From: Streptomyces sp. NBC_01016
GTDB lineage: Bacteria > Actinomycetota > Actinomycetes > Streptomycetales > Streptomycetaceae
Direction: 5' to 3'
DNA length: 64,000 bases
NCBI RefSeq assembly: GCF_026341035.1
Contig: NZ_JAPEOQ010000001.1
Span: 5,456,001-5,520,000, forward strand
Within the stretch, counting starts at the first letter, position 1. Each line of letters opens with the position of its first letter. Below are positions 51,828 through 61,383 of this stretch, piece after piece. The notes under the pieces were generated by a model. It ran no database searches, was not told the origin of the DNA, and saw only the letters and a program-made list of their open reading frames with translations. Both the position numbers and the translations under genes were made by a program.

Positions 51828-52064
51828 ATGTCCGCCCACTGTCAACTGACCGGAGCCGCACCGCGCTTCGGCAATCGCATCTCCCACTCGCACCGGCGCA
51901 CCTCGCGCCGCTTCGACCCGAACATCCAGCGCAAGCGCTACTGGCTGCCCAGCGAGGGCCGCAGCGTGCGGCTCACCCTGAGCGCCAGGGGAGTCAAGAC
52001 CGTCGACGTCATCGGTGTCGAGGCCGCGGTCGCGCGGATCCGCGCGCGAGGGGGGAAGGTCTGA
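51828..52064 (+). CDS. rpmB2: Ribosomal protein bL28 paralogue with reduced cysteines
   Basis: A 78-aa L28: SAHCQLTGAAPRFGNRISHS, RRFDPNIQRKRYW and SARGVKTVDVIG. Only one cysteine remains of the four zinc ligands of canonical L28. It diverges from rpmG across an 83-bp promoter region and overlaps rpsN2 by one base (TGATG). ATG 51828 has GGAGAGGG upstream. Confidence 0.92.
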   Translation: MSAHCQLTGAAPRFGNRISHSHRRTSRRFDPNIQRKRYWLPSEGRSVRLTLSARGVKTVDVIGVEAAVARIRARGGKV

Positions 52065-52369
52065 TGGCGAAGCAGAGCAAGATCGCGAAGAACGAGAAGC
52101 GGAAGGTGATCGTCGAGCGGTACGCCGTCCGGCGCGCGGCGCTGAAGGAGATCGTCCGGCGCCCGGGCACCCCGGAGGCCGAGCGTGCCGCGGCCCTGGC
52201 CGAACTGCGCCGGCAGCCGCGCGACGCCAGCGCGACGCGGGTCCGCAACCGCGACAGCGTGGACGGCAGGCCGCGCGGGCACCTGCGCAAATTCGGCCTC
52301 TCCCGTGTGCGGCTGCGGGAGGAGGCGCACGCGGGACATCTGCCGGGGGTCACCAAGTCCTCCTGGTGA
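52064..52369 (+). CDS. rpsN2: Ribosomal protein uS14, zinc-free type
   Basis: A 101-aa long-form S14 with no cysteine: MAKQSKIAKNEKRKVIVERY ... LRKFGLSRVRLREEAHAGHL. It can replace the short zinc-ribbon S14 when zinc is scarce. Coupled to rpmB2. Confidence 0.93.
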   Translation: MAKQSKIAKNEKRKVIVERYAVRRAALKEIVRRPGTPEAERAAALAELRRQPRDASATRVRNRDSVDGRPRGHLRKFGLSRVRLREEAHAGHLPGVTKSSW

Positions 52370-52378
52370 CACAGGCGC

Positions 52379-52394
52379 GTCCGGGCGCCCGGAC
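52379..52394. terminator. GC palindrome after rpsN2
   Basis: GTCCGGGCGCCCGGAC is a perfect 16-bp palindrome 10 bp after the rpsN2 stop. A second CGGGCGCCCGG copy lies at about 52410-52420. With no loop it would pair only after breathing or with the second copy, so the terminator call is tentative. Confidence 0.4.
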
Positions 52395-52519
52395 GGGCTC
52401 CGGCCCGGTCGGGCGCCCGGCGTGGTCGCCCGCATGGCGTGCGAGAGCAGGCGCGGCACGGCCGATCGTCGGACGATGGGGTGAAACCGGAGTGCGTCGA
52501 GCCGAGGGGAGTGCCGCAG

Positions 52520-54355
52520 GTGGGTGGCGGGCGCGAGCGCGGAATCCCCGAAGAGGAGCCCGAGGAGCACGAGGAACCAGAGGCGTACGACGCCGAGGTT
52601 CGCCAGGTCGACGTGCTCAACCGGCTGGCCGGACCGGCCTCCGGGGGGCCGGGCACGGGCTCGGACCGGCCTCCGCGGCGTACGGGTACGAGACACCACG
52701 ACACCGACCTGCTCGTCACCGGACACGCGCTGGCTCGCGTCGCGTCACTGGGGGAGGCCCTCGCGCTGATCTCCCAGCTGGCCGACGACACGTTCCCGCT
52801 GCGCGGGCAGGCGGTCTTCCGGGCGGACCGTGAAGTGCTGCACTGCGTCGGCCAGTTCGGCCTGAGCGACGGCGAGGCCGACGCGTTCCGGCTGCCGCTG
52901 CGCACGGCTCACCCCGCGGCCCAGGTGGCCAGAACAGGGCGGCCCGTGGTGCTGCCCTCGCCGCAGGACTACCGGGAGCGGTTCCCCTCCGCCAGTGGGT
53001 ACGCGGAGCCGGCGCAGTACGAGTCGTGGGCGTTCCTGCCGCTCACCACGTACGGCCAGCTCACCGGCGTGTGGATGGCCGCCTTCGACGCCCCGGTGGA
53101 GACGACCGGGGGCACCGGCACCTTCCTGGTGACCCTCGCCCGGCTGCTGGGCCAGTGCATCGAGCAGACCTACGACGGCCAGGCGGACCGCACCCTGTCG
53201 CAGAGCCTGCGCAGCAGCATGGGCCGCATCGGTCCGGGGCCCGAAGGGGTCACCGTCACCGCCCGTTACGTACCCACCGGCGGCGGGCTCATGGTCGGCG
53301 GCGACTGGTTCGACAGCATCACCCTGCCCAACGGGCGCCTCGGCCTGGTGATCGGCGACGTCCAGGGCCACGATGTGCAGGCCGCCGGGCTGATGTCACA
53401 GCTGCGCACCGCCATCCACGCCTACGCCGCCGAGGGCCACGGCCCCGACGCCGTCCTCGTCCGCGCCTCCCACTTCCTGGCATCCCTCGGGGAGGGCCGC
53501 TTCGCCACCTGCATCTACCTGGAGGCCGACCCCGCGACGGGCACGCTGCGCATCGCCCGCGCCGGGCACCCGCACCCGGTCCTGCGGCTGCCGGACGGCA
53601 CCTGTCTGCTCAAGCACGTGCGCGGCGGGCTGCCTCTGGGGCTCGACCTCGGCGAGGACGACTACCCGGTCAGCCTTCTCACGCTGCGGGAGAACGAGAT
53701 CCTCATGCTGTGCACGGACGGCCTGATCGAGTCCGGCGGCCACGACATGTACTCCGGCTGGCTCCGGGTCCGGGGCGCGCTGACACCGGGCGGCGCCGAC
53801 GACATCGACGGCATGGCCGACCGGCTCCTGAACGCGGTCGTCGCCCCGCAGTCCACGCAGCCGGGCGACCGTCCCGTGACCTCCTTCACCGAGGACGACA
53901 TCGCCCTGCTGCTCCTGCGCCGCGACCCGCTCGGCGACCACGCGGACCGGCCCGGGCGCAATCTGCGGTTCACCCTCGAACAGGACCAGGCCCAGGGCAT
54001 CGCCGACGCCCGCATCGAATTCCAGGGCCTGCTCCACGACTGGGCCCGCCCCGAACAGGTCGACACCGCCCTGCTGCTCGTCTCCGAACTCCTCGGCAAC
54101 GTACTGATCCACACCGAGCAGGCCGCCGTCCTGCGCGCCGACATCAGCGGCGCCGAGGGTCACCGCCGGCTGCGCGTGGAGGTCTCCGACCGCAGCGACG
54201 AGGTGCCGAGCCGCCGCGCCCCCGGCGAACTCTCCTCCTCCGGCCGCGGCCTCGTCCTCCTCGACCTCCTGGCCCACCGCTGGAACCTCCGCCCGGAGCC
54301 GGAGGGAAAGACGGTGTGGTTCGAACTGGACGAGGACGGTCCCGAGGAGCCGTGA
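52520..54355 (+). CDS. GAF-PP2C (SpoIIE)-HATPase regulatory protein
   Basis: A 611-aa signalling protein. A Glu-rich N-terminus leads to a GAF-like sensor (about residues 65-220), then a SpoIIE-type PP2C phosphatase (about 240-450: LMVGGDWFDSITLPNGRLGLV, GDVQGHDVQAAGLMSQLR, ARAGHPHPVLRLPDG, CTDGLIESGG). A C-terminal HATPase_c anti-sigma-kinase-like domain follows (about 480-605; LLLVSELLGNVLIHT, SGRGLVLLDLLAHRW). Such proteins control STAS anti-anti-sigma factors and stress sigma factors. GTG 52520 is preferred (GAGGGGA 9 bp upstream); GTG 52481 and ATG 52439 are alternatives. Confidence 0.82.
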   Translation: MGGGRERGIPEEEPEEHEEPEAYDAEVRQVDVLNRLAGPASGGPGTGSDRPPRRTGTRHHDTDLLVTGHALARVASLGEALALISQLADDTFPLRGQAVFRADREVLHCVGQFGLSDGEADAFRLPLRTAHPAAQVARTGRPVVLPSPQDYRERFPSASGYAEPAQYESWAFLPLTTYGQLTGVWMAAFDAPVETTGGTGTFLVTLARLLGQCIEQTYDGQADRTLSQSLRSSMGRIGPGPEGVTVTARYVPTGGGLMVGGDWFDSITLPNGRLGLVIGDVQGHDVQAAGLMSQLRTAIHAYAAEGHGPDAVLVRASHFLASLGEGRFATCIYLEADPATGTLRIARAGHPHPVLRLPDGTCLLKHVRGGLPLGLDLGEDDYPVSLLTLRENEILMLCTDGLIESGGHDMYSGWLRVRGALTPGGADDIDGMADRLLNAVVAPQSTQPGDRPVTSFTEDDIALLLLRRDPLGDHADRPGRNLRFTLEQDQAQGIADARIEFQGLLHDWARPEQVDTALLLVSELLGNVLIHTEQAAVLRADISGAEGHRRLRVEVSDRSDEVPSRRAPGELSSSGRGLVLLDLLAHRWNLRPEPEGKTVWFELDEDGPEEP

Positions 54356-54381
54356 AGCAACTCCCCATCGCTTACGGGATC

Positions 54382-54415
54382 TTGACACCGCCATGGATGG
54401 GTGGTGGTTTAGACC
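54382..54415 (+). promoter_or_regulatory. Promoter overlapped by a DasR dre site
   Basis: TTGACA (54382-54387), a 17-bp spacer and TTTAGA (54405-54410) form a promoter for the GH84 gene. The 16-mer GGTGGTTTAGACCACG (54400-54415) contains TGGTTTAGACCA, one base from the dre core TGGTCTAGACCA of the GlcNAc-responsive repressor DasR. The site covers the -10, so DasR binding would block transcription. Confidence 0.75.
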
Positions 54416-54460
54416 ACGTGCCCCCGCCCGAAGGCGAGGGTCCGCTTCCGTGGAGGTGCA

Positions 54461-56476
54461 GTGTCCCGTATGCCTGAACGTCATTCGTCCTGTCTCCCCC
54501 GTGTCTCCCGCCCCGCTCTCGTTGGCGCCGCGCTCCTGCTGACCCTGGGGGCGGTCGCCGTACCCGCCCAGGCGCGCGACGGTGCGCCGGGCGCGGTCGG
54601 TGCCGGCTCGGCGGCGAGGTTGCCCGTTGTCACGCCCACCCCGCAGGCCATGAGATCGGCGGGCGCCGACCTGCGGGTGCCGAACCGGGTGCGGCTCGTC
54701 CTCGGTGACGGCGTCGACGCGTCGAGCATCGATGTGATCAAGCGGGCGCTGGCCGCCGCCGGGGCCCGTTCCGTCGACACCGTCAAGGCCGGCGACGCGG
54801 TCAAGAAGGCGCCGGCGCGTGGTGTGTTGACCGTGGTGGCCGGTTCCATCAAGGACACCGCGGTGGCCGCCGCGCTCAAGGCCGCGGGCGGCACCGTGCC
54901 GGACACCCTGAACCCGGAGGGCTACTCCCTCGCGTCCCGGGGCGCCGCCGGTTCTGACATCGTTGTCCTCGCGGGCAACGACGGCGACGGTGTCTACTAC
55001 GCCGCCCAGACGCTGCGTCAGCTGGTGACCGGATCGCACCGCATCGCGGCCGTCTCGGTCACCGACTACCCGAGCATGCCGCTGCGCGGCAGCATCGAGG
55101 GTTTCTACGGCGCGCCCTGGTCGCACAGCGACCGCGTCGACCAACTCGCGTTCTACGGCGACGTCAAGGCGAACACGTACATCTACACGCCGAAGGACGA
55201 CACGTACCTGCGGGAGAAGTGGCGTACGCCCTATCCCGCGGACAAGCTCGCCGATCTGGGCGAACTGATCAAGCAGGCCGCAGCCCACCATGTCGACTTC
55301 ACGTACGCGGTCTCCCCGGGTCTGTCCGTCTGTTACAGCGACCCCGACGACGTGAAGTCCCTGAAGGAGAAGCTGGGTTCGCTGTATGAGCAGGGGGCCC
55401 GCAGCTTCTATGTGGCGCTCGACGACATCAGCTACACCAAGTGGAACTGCGACGCCGACCAGGCGAAGTACGGGGCGCCGGGCCGGGCCGCCGCGGGGCA
55501 GGCGCAGGCCGATCTGCTCAATGCGGTGCAGCAGGACTTCATCGACACGCATGAGGGTGCCAAGCCGCTCCAGTTCGTACCCACCGAGTACTCCGACACG
55601 GCGGACTCCGCGTACAAGTCGGTGCTGCGCGAGCAGTTGGACCCGAAGGTCGTCGTGCAGTGGACCGGCACCGACGTCGTGCCGCCCTCCATCAGCCTCG
55701 CGGACGCCAAGGCCGCGTCCACGGTGTGGGGGCGCAAGGTGTTCCTTTGGGACAACTACCCGGTGAACGACTACGGGCAGACCGCGGGCCGGCTCCTGAT
55801 GGCCCCGTACGACAAGCGGGAAGCCGGCCTGCACAAGGAGCTGAGCGGCATCGTGCTCAACCCGATGAACCAGGCGGCGCCGAGCAAGGTCGCGCTCTTC
55901 GGTGGCGCCTCGTTCGCCTGGAACGACGAGAACTACGACCCCGACCGCACCTGGCGCGCGTCCGCCGACTACCTGGCCGGCGGCGACCGGGACACCGCGC
56001 GGGCCCTGCTGGCCTTCTTCGACACCCAGCACCTCGCGCCGACCTTCGGCGACACGAACTGGCAGCCGCAGGCGCCCGAACTCGCGGCGCGCCTCGCGGA
56101 GTTCCGCAAGGCGTGGGACGGCGGGTCCAAGGCCGAGCGGCGGGCGGCCCTGCGCAAGCTGGCCGGCTATGCCGACCTCTTGGCCGGGGCTCCCGAGCGG
56201 ATCCGTGCCGGAGTGCAGGATCCGGCCTTCCTGGCGCAGACGAAGCCCTGGCTCGACGCCCTCGCCCTGTGGGGCGACTCCCTGAACGCCACCCTCGACG
56301 GGCTGCACGCCCAACTCGGCTCGGGCAGTGGGGAGTCGGACTTCGCCGAGGCGGCCGACCTGGCGAAGCGGGCCGCCGCCATCACCACCATCCCCGACAC
56401 CACCCGGCCGCAAGGTCCGATCAAGGTGGCCGACGGCGTGCTGGACACCTTCATCGAGCAGGCGCCACAGATGTGA
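54461..56476 (+). CDS. Secreted GH84 beta-N-acetylglucosaminidase
   Basis: A 671-aa exported enzyme. A signal peptide (cleavage near VPAQARD) is followed by a GH20b-like N-terminal domain (about 55-205; VVTPTPQAMRSAGADLRVPN). The GH84 catalytic barrel has RGSIEGFYGAPWSHSDRVDQ and the double catalytic aspartate D321-D322 in VALDDISYTKWNC. A helical C-terminal region completes it. GH84 enzymes remove terminal GlcNAc by substrate-assisted catalysis. A dre site in the promoter ties it to the DasR amino-sugar regulon. GTG 54461 has GGAGG upstream. Confidence 0.9.
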   Translation: MSRMPERHSSCLPRVSRPALVGAALLLTLGAVAVPAQARDGAPGAVGAGSAARLPVVTPTPQAMRSAGADLRVPNRVRLVLGDGVDASSIDVIKRALAAAGARSVDTVKAGDAVKKAPARGVLTVVAGSIKDTAVAAALKAAGGTVPDTLNPEGYSLASRGAAGSDIVVLAGNDGDGVYYAAQTLRQLVTGSHRIAAVSVTDYPSMPLRGSIEGFYGAPWSHSDRVDQLAFYGDVKANTYIYTPKDDTYLREKWRTPYPADKLADLGELIKQAAAHHVDFTYAVSPGLSVCYSDPDDVKSLKEKLGSLYEQGARSFYVALDDISYTKWNCDADQAKYGAPGRAAAGQAQADLLNAVQQDFIDTHEGAKPLQFVPTEYSDTADSAYKSVLREQLDPKVVVQWTGTDVVPPSISLADAKAASTVWGRKVFLWDNYPVNDYGQTAGRLLMAPYDKREAGLHKELSGIVLNPMNQAAPSKVALFGGASFAWNDENYDPDRTWRASADYLAGGDRDTARALLAFFDTQHLAPTFGDTNWQPQAPELAARLAEFRKAWDGGSKAERRAALRKLAGYADLLAGAPERIRAGVQDPAFLAQTKPWLDALALWGDSLNATLDGLHAQLGSGSGESDFAEAADLAKRAAAITTIPDTTRPQGPIKVADGVLDTFIEQAPQM

Positions 56477-56486
56477 CGCTCCTGTG

Positions 56487-56525
56487 AAGGCGCCCGCTTC
56501 GACGGATGGTCGGAGCGGGCGCTTT
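56487..56525 (+). terminator. Rho-independent-like terminator after the GH84 gene
   Basis: GCGCCCGCTTCGAC (56490-56503) pairs with GTCGGAGCGGGCGC (56509-56522), with one G-U wobble and a 5-nt loop. Flanking AAG/TTT extend it and a short T run follows. Confidence 0.8.
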
Positions 56526-57077
56526 CGTATGTATTGACCCAGGGGGTCCGTACTCGCACCCGCAGCCCCGTGTGCACCACCAACATCGGCCGAACAGGGT
56601 CGAGTTGATCGCGATCCGCGGTTCCGGAACGTCCTGGAATCGTCGGTCCCCGTGGCCGGGGGTGGGGCCGTCGTCGCAGGTCACACGGAATGTCTCCGTC
56701 GTCAGGGAATCCGCAGGCCGTGGCCGGTCCGCATGCCCCGCTTCAAACGGTGACCACAAATTCCACACATCCCTCTCTATGGACCGGTTCAATGGTCTAG
56801 ATTGACCGTGCTTCACATGCTGGGACACCAGGCGACAAATGGCGATCTATAGGTCCGGCTCGACGGGCAGTTGACAGCCGCGTCTCCGGAGCCGAACGGG
56901 GGGTGATCATTTTCTTGGTGCCCGAGAGGGACCTTGGGTGCGGGGAGCATCCGGGGTTGCCGCGGACTTCCGCGTACCTCGAGCGTCGAGTGTGGAGCAG
57001 AGCATGCGAGTCCGCCGCAGACTGAACCGAATGGGCGGAATGCTCAAGTAGCGCTGAAACAGCCGGGCATGTCATGT
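56526..57077. other. Long non-coding leader/promoter region of the exopolysaccharide cluster
   Basis: About 550 bp without a convincing gene separate the GH84 terminator from the polysaccharide genes. It is less GC-rich than its surroundings around 56750-56870 and around 56900-56920. A TTGACA at 56871-56876 could be a -35 but no good -10 follows. The operator-like repeat at 56785-56808 is the clearest signal; short frames here have no family features. Confidence 0.6.
56785..56808. promoter_or_regulatory. Operator-like inverted repeat upstream of the exopolysaccharide genes
   Basis: CGGTTCAAT (56785-56793) and ATTGACCG (56801-56808) form an inverted repeat, with one extra T in the left arm, around GGTCTAG. 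The core TGGTCTAGA equals nine bases of the DasR dre core, but the rest of dre does not match. It may be a separate GntR-family or other operator. Confidence 0.45.
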
Positions 57078-57190
57078 GCGGGAGGCGGGGGCCTCTCGTG
57101 GGGGAGGAGCGGCGCGGCGCGGGGGGCTGGGGGCCTCCCGAGGAGGGGAACAGCGCGGGAGGCCGGGGGGCCTTCCGAGGGGGGAGTTAC
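57078..57190 (+). repeat. Three imperfect G-rich tandem units before the sugar transferase start
   Basis: Units beginning near 57078, 57119 and 57155 (37-42 bp apart) share GCGGGAGGCnGGGGG, then GGCCTnnCGnGGnGGGG. The non-template strand has many runs of three to six G, enough for G-quadruplex formation in the DNA or in the mRNA leader. The last unit supplies the GGGGAG ribosome site for GTG 57192. Confidence 0.6.
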
Positions 57191-57191
57191 C

Positions 57192-58715
57192 GTGTTGAGC
57201 GAGCACGTCGAGCCCGCTGGCGACCCGGACGGGGCTGTACAGCAGGGGGACTTGATCAACCCGTTTCCGCCTGGGCGCGTGCGCCCGGCGAACGGGGCAC
57301 TCCGTCGACCCGCGAGCGACTGGGAACAGCGGTACCGCCGTATCGTGATCGTCAGCGATACCGTGGCCACGGCCGTGGTGGTGGCGGCCTTCGGAGGCTT
57401 CTTCGGAGTCCGGGACGCGGCCAACTGGCACGAGAAGTGGAAGATCCTCGCCTTCGGCACCGAACTGCTGGTGCTGGGAGCGCTCGCGGTGAGCCGATCG
57501 TGGGCTCCGGCCGTACTCGGCCAGGGCGCAGAGGAATTCCGCCGGCTCGGCCGCTCACTGTTCATGGCGACCGTCGTGCTGGCGCTCGGCGGAATAGCCC
57601 TCACCTCGCGCAATATCAAGCTCTGGATCTTCGTCGCGATCCCCGCGATCGCGCTCGTCACCATGACCGCGCGATATCTGCTCCGCCTCTGGCTGCACAG
57701 ACAGCGCAAGCTGGGACGCTGCCTGCGACCGGTGCTCGCCGCCGGGAGCCCGGCCACCGTGCGCGACCTGATCAACCGGACCCGCAAGTTCCCGCACATC
57801 GGGTGGCGGGTGGAGGCCATCTGCCTGTCGGAGAGCCGCGGGCTCGAGGGTGACCAGCTGGACGGGGTGCCGGTCGTCGGCCCACTGACGGACGTCGCGA
57901 GCCACGTCTCCCGCGACGGCTACCGGGTCGTCGCGGTCACCCCGGACCCGCACTGGACACCGCACCGGCTGCAACGACTGTCCTGGAACCTCGAGGGCAG
58001 CGACGCCGAAATGGTCGTGGCCCCCGTGCTGATGGAGGTGGCAGGACCGCGGCTGCATGTCGACGCGGTCCTGGGGATTCCGTTGCTGCGCGTGAGCATG
58101 CCCGCCTTCACCGGAGGGCGCCGGGTGATCAAAGAGGTCGTCGATCGGCTCGGTGCGACGGTCCTGCTCCTGGTGTTCGCACCGCTGATGGCGGTCATAG
58201 GGCTGTTCGTCCTGGCGGACAGCCGCGGTGCGGTGTTCTACCGCCAGCGCAGGGTCGGCAAGGACGGCCGCGAGTTCACCATTCTCAAGTTCCGCACCAT
58301 GGTCGTCGGGGCCCACCGGGAGCGGGCCGGCCTCGCCGAGCGCAACGAGGGCTCGGGGCTGCTGTTCAAGCTCCGCAGGGACCCGCGGGTGACCCGGGTG
58401 GGACAAGTGCTGCGCCGGTACTCGCTCGACGAGCTTCCGCAGCTGTTCAACGTACTCACCGGGTCGATGTCGCTCGTCGGCCCGCGGCCACCGCTGCCGG
58501 AGGAGTCCGCCGCGTACGACCCGGACATCCGGCGGCGACTTCTGGTCAAGCCCGGGCTCACCGGGCTGTGGCAGATCAGCGGACGCAGTGACCTGCCGTG
58601 GGAGGAGGCGGTCCGCCTCGACCTGCGGTACGTCGAGGACTGGTCGCTCGCCCTGGACACGGTGATCTTGTGGAAGACGCTGCGCGCCGTGCTCCACGGG
58701 CACGGGGCTTACTGA
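57192..58715 (+). CDS. Initiating undecaprenyl-phosphate sugar transferase (exopolysaccharide)
   Basis: A 507-aa polyprenol-phosphate hexose-1-phosphate transferase of the WbaP/WcaJ type. It has four to five N-terminal membrane helices (about 45-165) and a CoA-binding-like middle region. A re-entrant helix (VVDRLGATVLLLVFAPLMAV) leads to the catalytic domain, with YRQRRVGKDGREFTILKFRT, the basic/acidic motif LLFKLRRDPRVTRVGQVLRR, SLDELPQLFNVL, SLVGPRPPLP and KPGLTGLWQISGRS. It starts polymer synthesis on the lipid carrier. GTG 57192 with GGGGAG is preferred over the long upstream frame. Confidence 0.9.
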   Translation: MLSEHVEPAGDPDGAVQQGDLINPFPPGRVRPANGALRRPASDWEQRYRRIVIVSDTVATAVVVAAFGGFFGVRDAANWHEKWKILAFGTELLVLGALAVSRSWAPAVLGQGAEEFRRLGRSLFMATVVLALGGIALTSRNIKLWIFVAIPAIALVTMTARYLLRLWLHRQRKLGRCLRPVLAAGSPATVRDLINRTRKFPHIGWRVEAICLSESRGLEGDQLDGVPVVGPLTDVASHVSRDGYRVVAVTPDPHWTPHRLQRLSWNLEGSDAEMVVAPVLMEVAGPRLHVDAVLGIPLLRVSMPAFTGGRRVIKEVVDRLGATVLLLVFAPLMAVIGLFVLADSRGAVFYRQRRVGKDGREFTILKFRTMVVGAHRERAGLAERNEGSGLLFKLRRDPRVTRVGQVLRRYSLDELPQLFNVLTGSMSLVGPRPPLPEESAAYDPDIRRRLLVKPGLTGLWQISGRSDLPWEEAVRLDLRYVEDWSLALDTVILWKTLRAVLHGHGAY

Positions 58716-58790
58716 AACGAGGGGGGCGTCGCCGTACGGCGGCGCATGGACGGCAGGCCACAAGGGCCTGCTCTGGGGGGAGTAAAGGTC

Positions 58791-60105
<1,315 letters not shown>

Positions 60106-60116
<11 letters not shown>

Positions 60117-61383
60117 CCCGATCAGTGACGCGACCCGAAGCGGCGGGCACGGCCGGCGCGCACTGATCCTCGTGGAGAACCTGTCGGTGCCGTTCGACCG
60201 GCGGGTGTGGCAGGAGTGCACGACGTTGCGCGACGCCGGCTGGACCGTGCACGTCATCTGTCCGCAGGGCACGAAGCGGGACACGGAGCCGGAAGCGGTG
60301 ATCGACGGGGTGCGGATCCACCGCTACCCGCTGCGCGCCGCCACCGGCGGACCGGCCGGTTACCTGCGGGAGTACGGATCGGCGCTGTGGCACACGGCCC
60401 GTCTGGCCCGCAAGGTCGGCCCGGTCCACGTGGTCCACGCCTGTAACCCGCCCGACCTGCTGTTCCTGGCGGCACGCTGGCTGAGGCGGCGCGGCTCGCG
60501 GTTCGTCTTCGACCAGCACGACCTGGTGCCCGAGCTGTACCTCTCCCGGTTCGACCGCGGCGAGGACCTGCTCTACCGCGCCGTGTGCGCGCTGGAGCGG
60601 CGCACCTACCGGGCCGCGGACATCGTCCTCGCCACGAACGAGAGCTACCGGGACGTCGCGCTGAGCCGCGGCGGCCGGCACGCCGACGACGTGTTCGTGG
60701 TGCGCAGCGCGCCCCAGATCGAGCGGTTCCAACCGGTGCCGCCCGAGCCGGAGTTGAAGCGCGGCAAGCCCCATCTGCTGTGCTATCTCGGCGTGATGGG
60801 CCCGCAGGACGGTGTCGACTACGCCCTGCGGTCCCTCGCGAAGCTGCGCGACGGGCTCGGGCGGAGCGACTGGCACGCGGTGTTCGTCGGCTCGGGCGAC
60901 GCCTTCGACGCGATGGTGGAGCTGTCCCAGGAGCTCGGCCTTTCCGACCAGGTGGAGTTCACCGGGCGCATTCCGGACGCGGACCTGGTGCGCTACCTGT
61001 CCACCGCTGACGTGTGCCTCTCTCCGGACCCGCGCAATCCGCTCAACGACGTGTCGACCATGAACAAGGTTCTGGAGTACATGGCGATGGGCCGGCCGAT
61101 CGTCTCGTTCGATCTTCGGGAGGCGCGCGTCTCCGCAGGTGATGCGGCGGTCTACGCGCGTGCCAACGACGAGGCCGAATTCGCCGGGCTCATCGCGCTG
61201 TTGCTGGACGATCCGGAGCAGCGGGCCCGCATGGGCAAGATCGGCCAGGAGCGGATCAGCGGTCCGCTCTCCTGGCGCAATTCGCAAGAGTCGCTGCTCG
61301 CTGCCTACGCCGCTGCCTGCCGTGACCGCGCTCCGGTGTCGCAGGACGGCCCGGTGCGGACAGGGAGGAGGCGGCGCAGGTGA
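60106..61383 (+). CDS. GT4-type glycosyltransferase
   Basis: A glycosyltransferase of about 425 aa with two Rossmann domains: N-terminal ALILVENLSVPFDRRVWQEC and DLLFLAARWLRRRGSRFVFD; C-terminal LLCYLGVMGPQDGVDYALRS, VEFTGRIPDADLVRYLSTAD and TMNKVLEYMAMGRPIVSFD with the family glutamate. The start is uncertain: TTG 60106 is chosen because it gives a short overlap with algD; GTG 60028/ATG 60031 would overlap more. Transfers a sugar onto the growing lipid-linked repeat (donor unknown). Its stop overlaps the next start (GTGA). Confidence 0.83.

Noticed and set aside
53396..56413. 1005-codon minus-strand frame opposite the phosphatase and GH84 genes
   Set aside because: Antisense shadow; the plus-strand proteins have full catalytic motifs.
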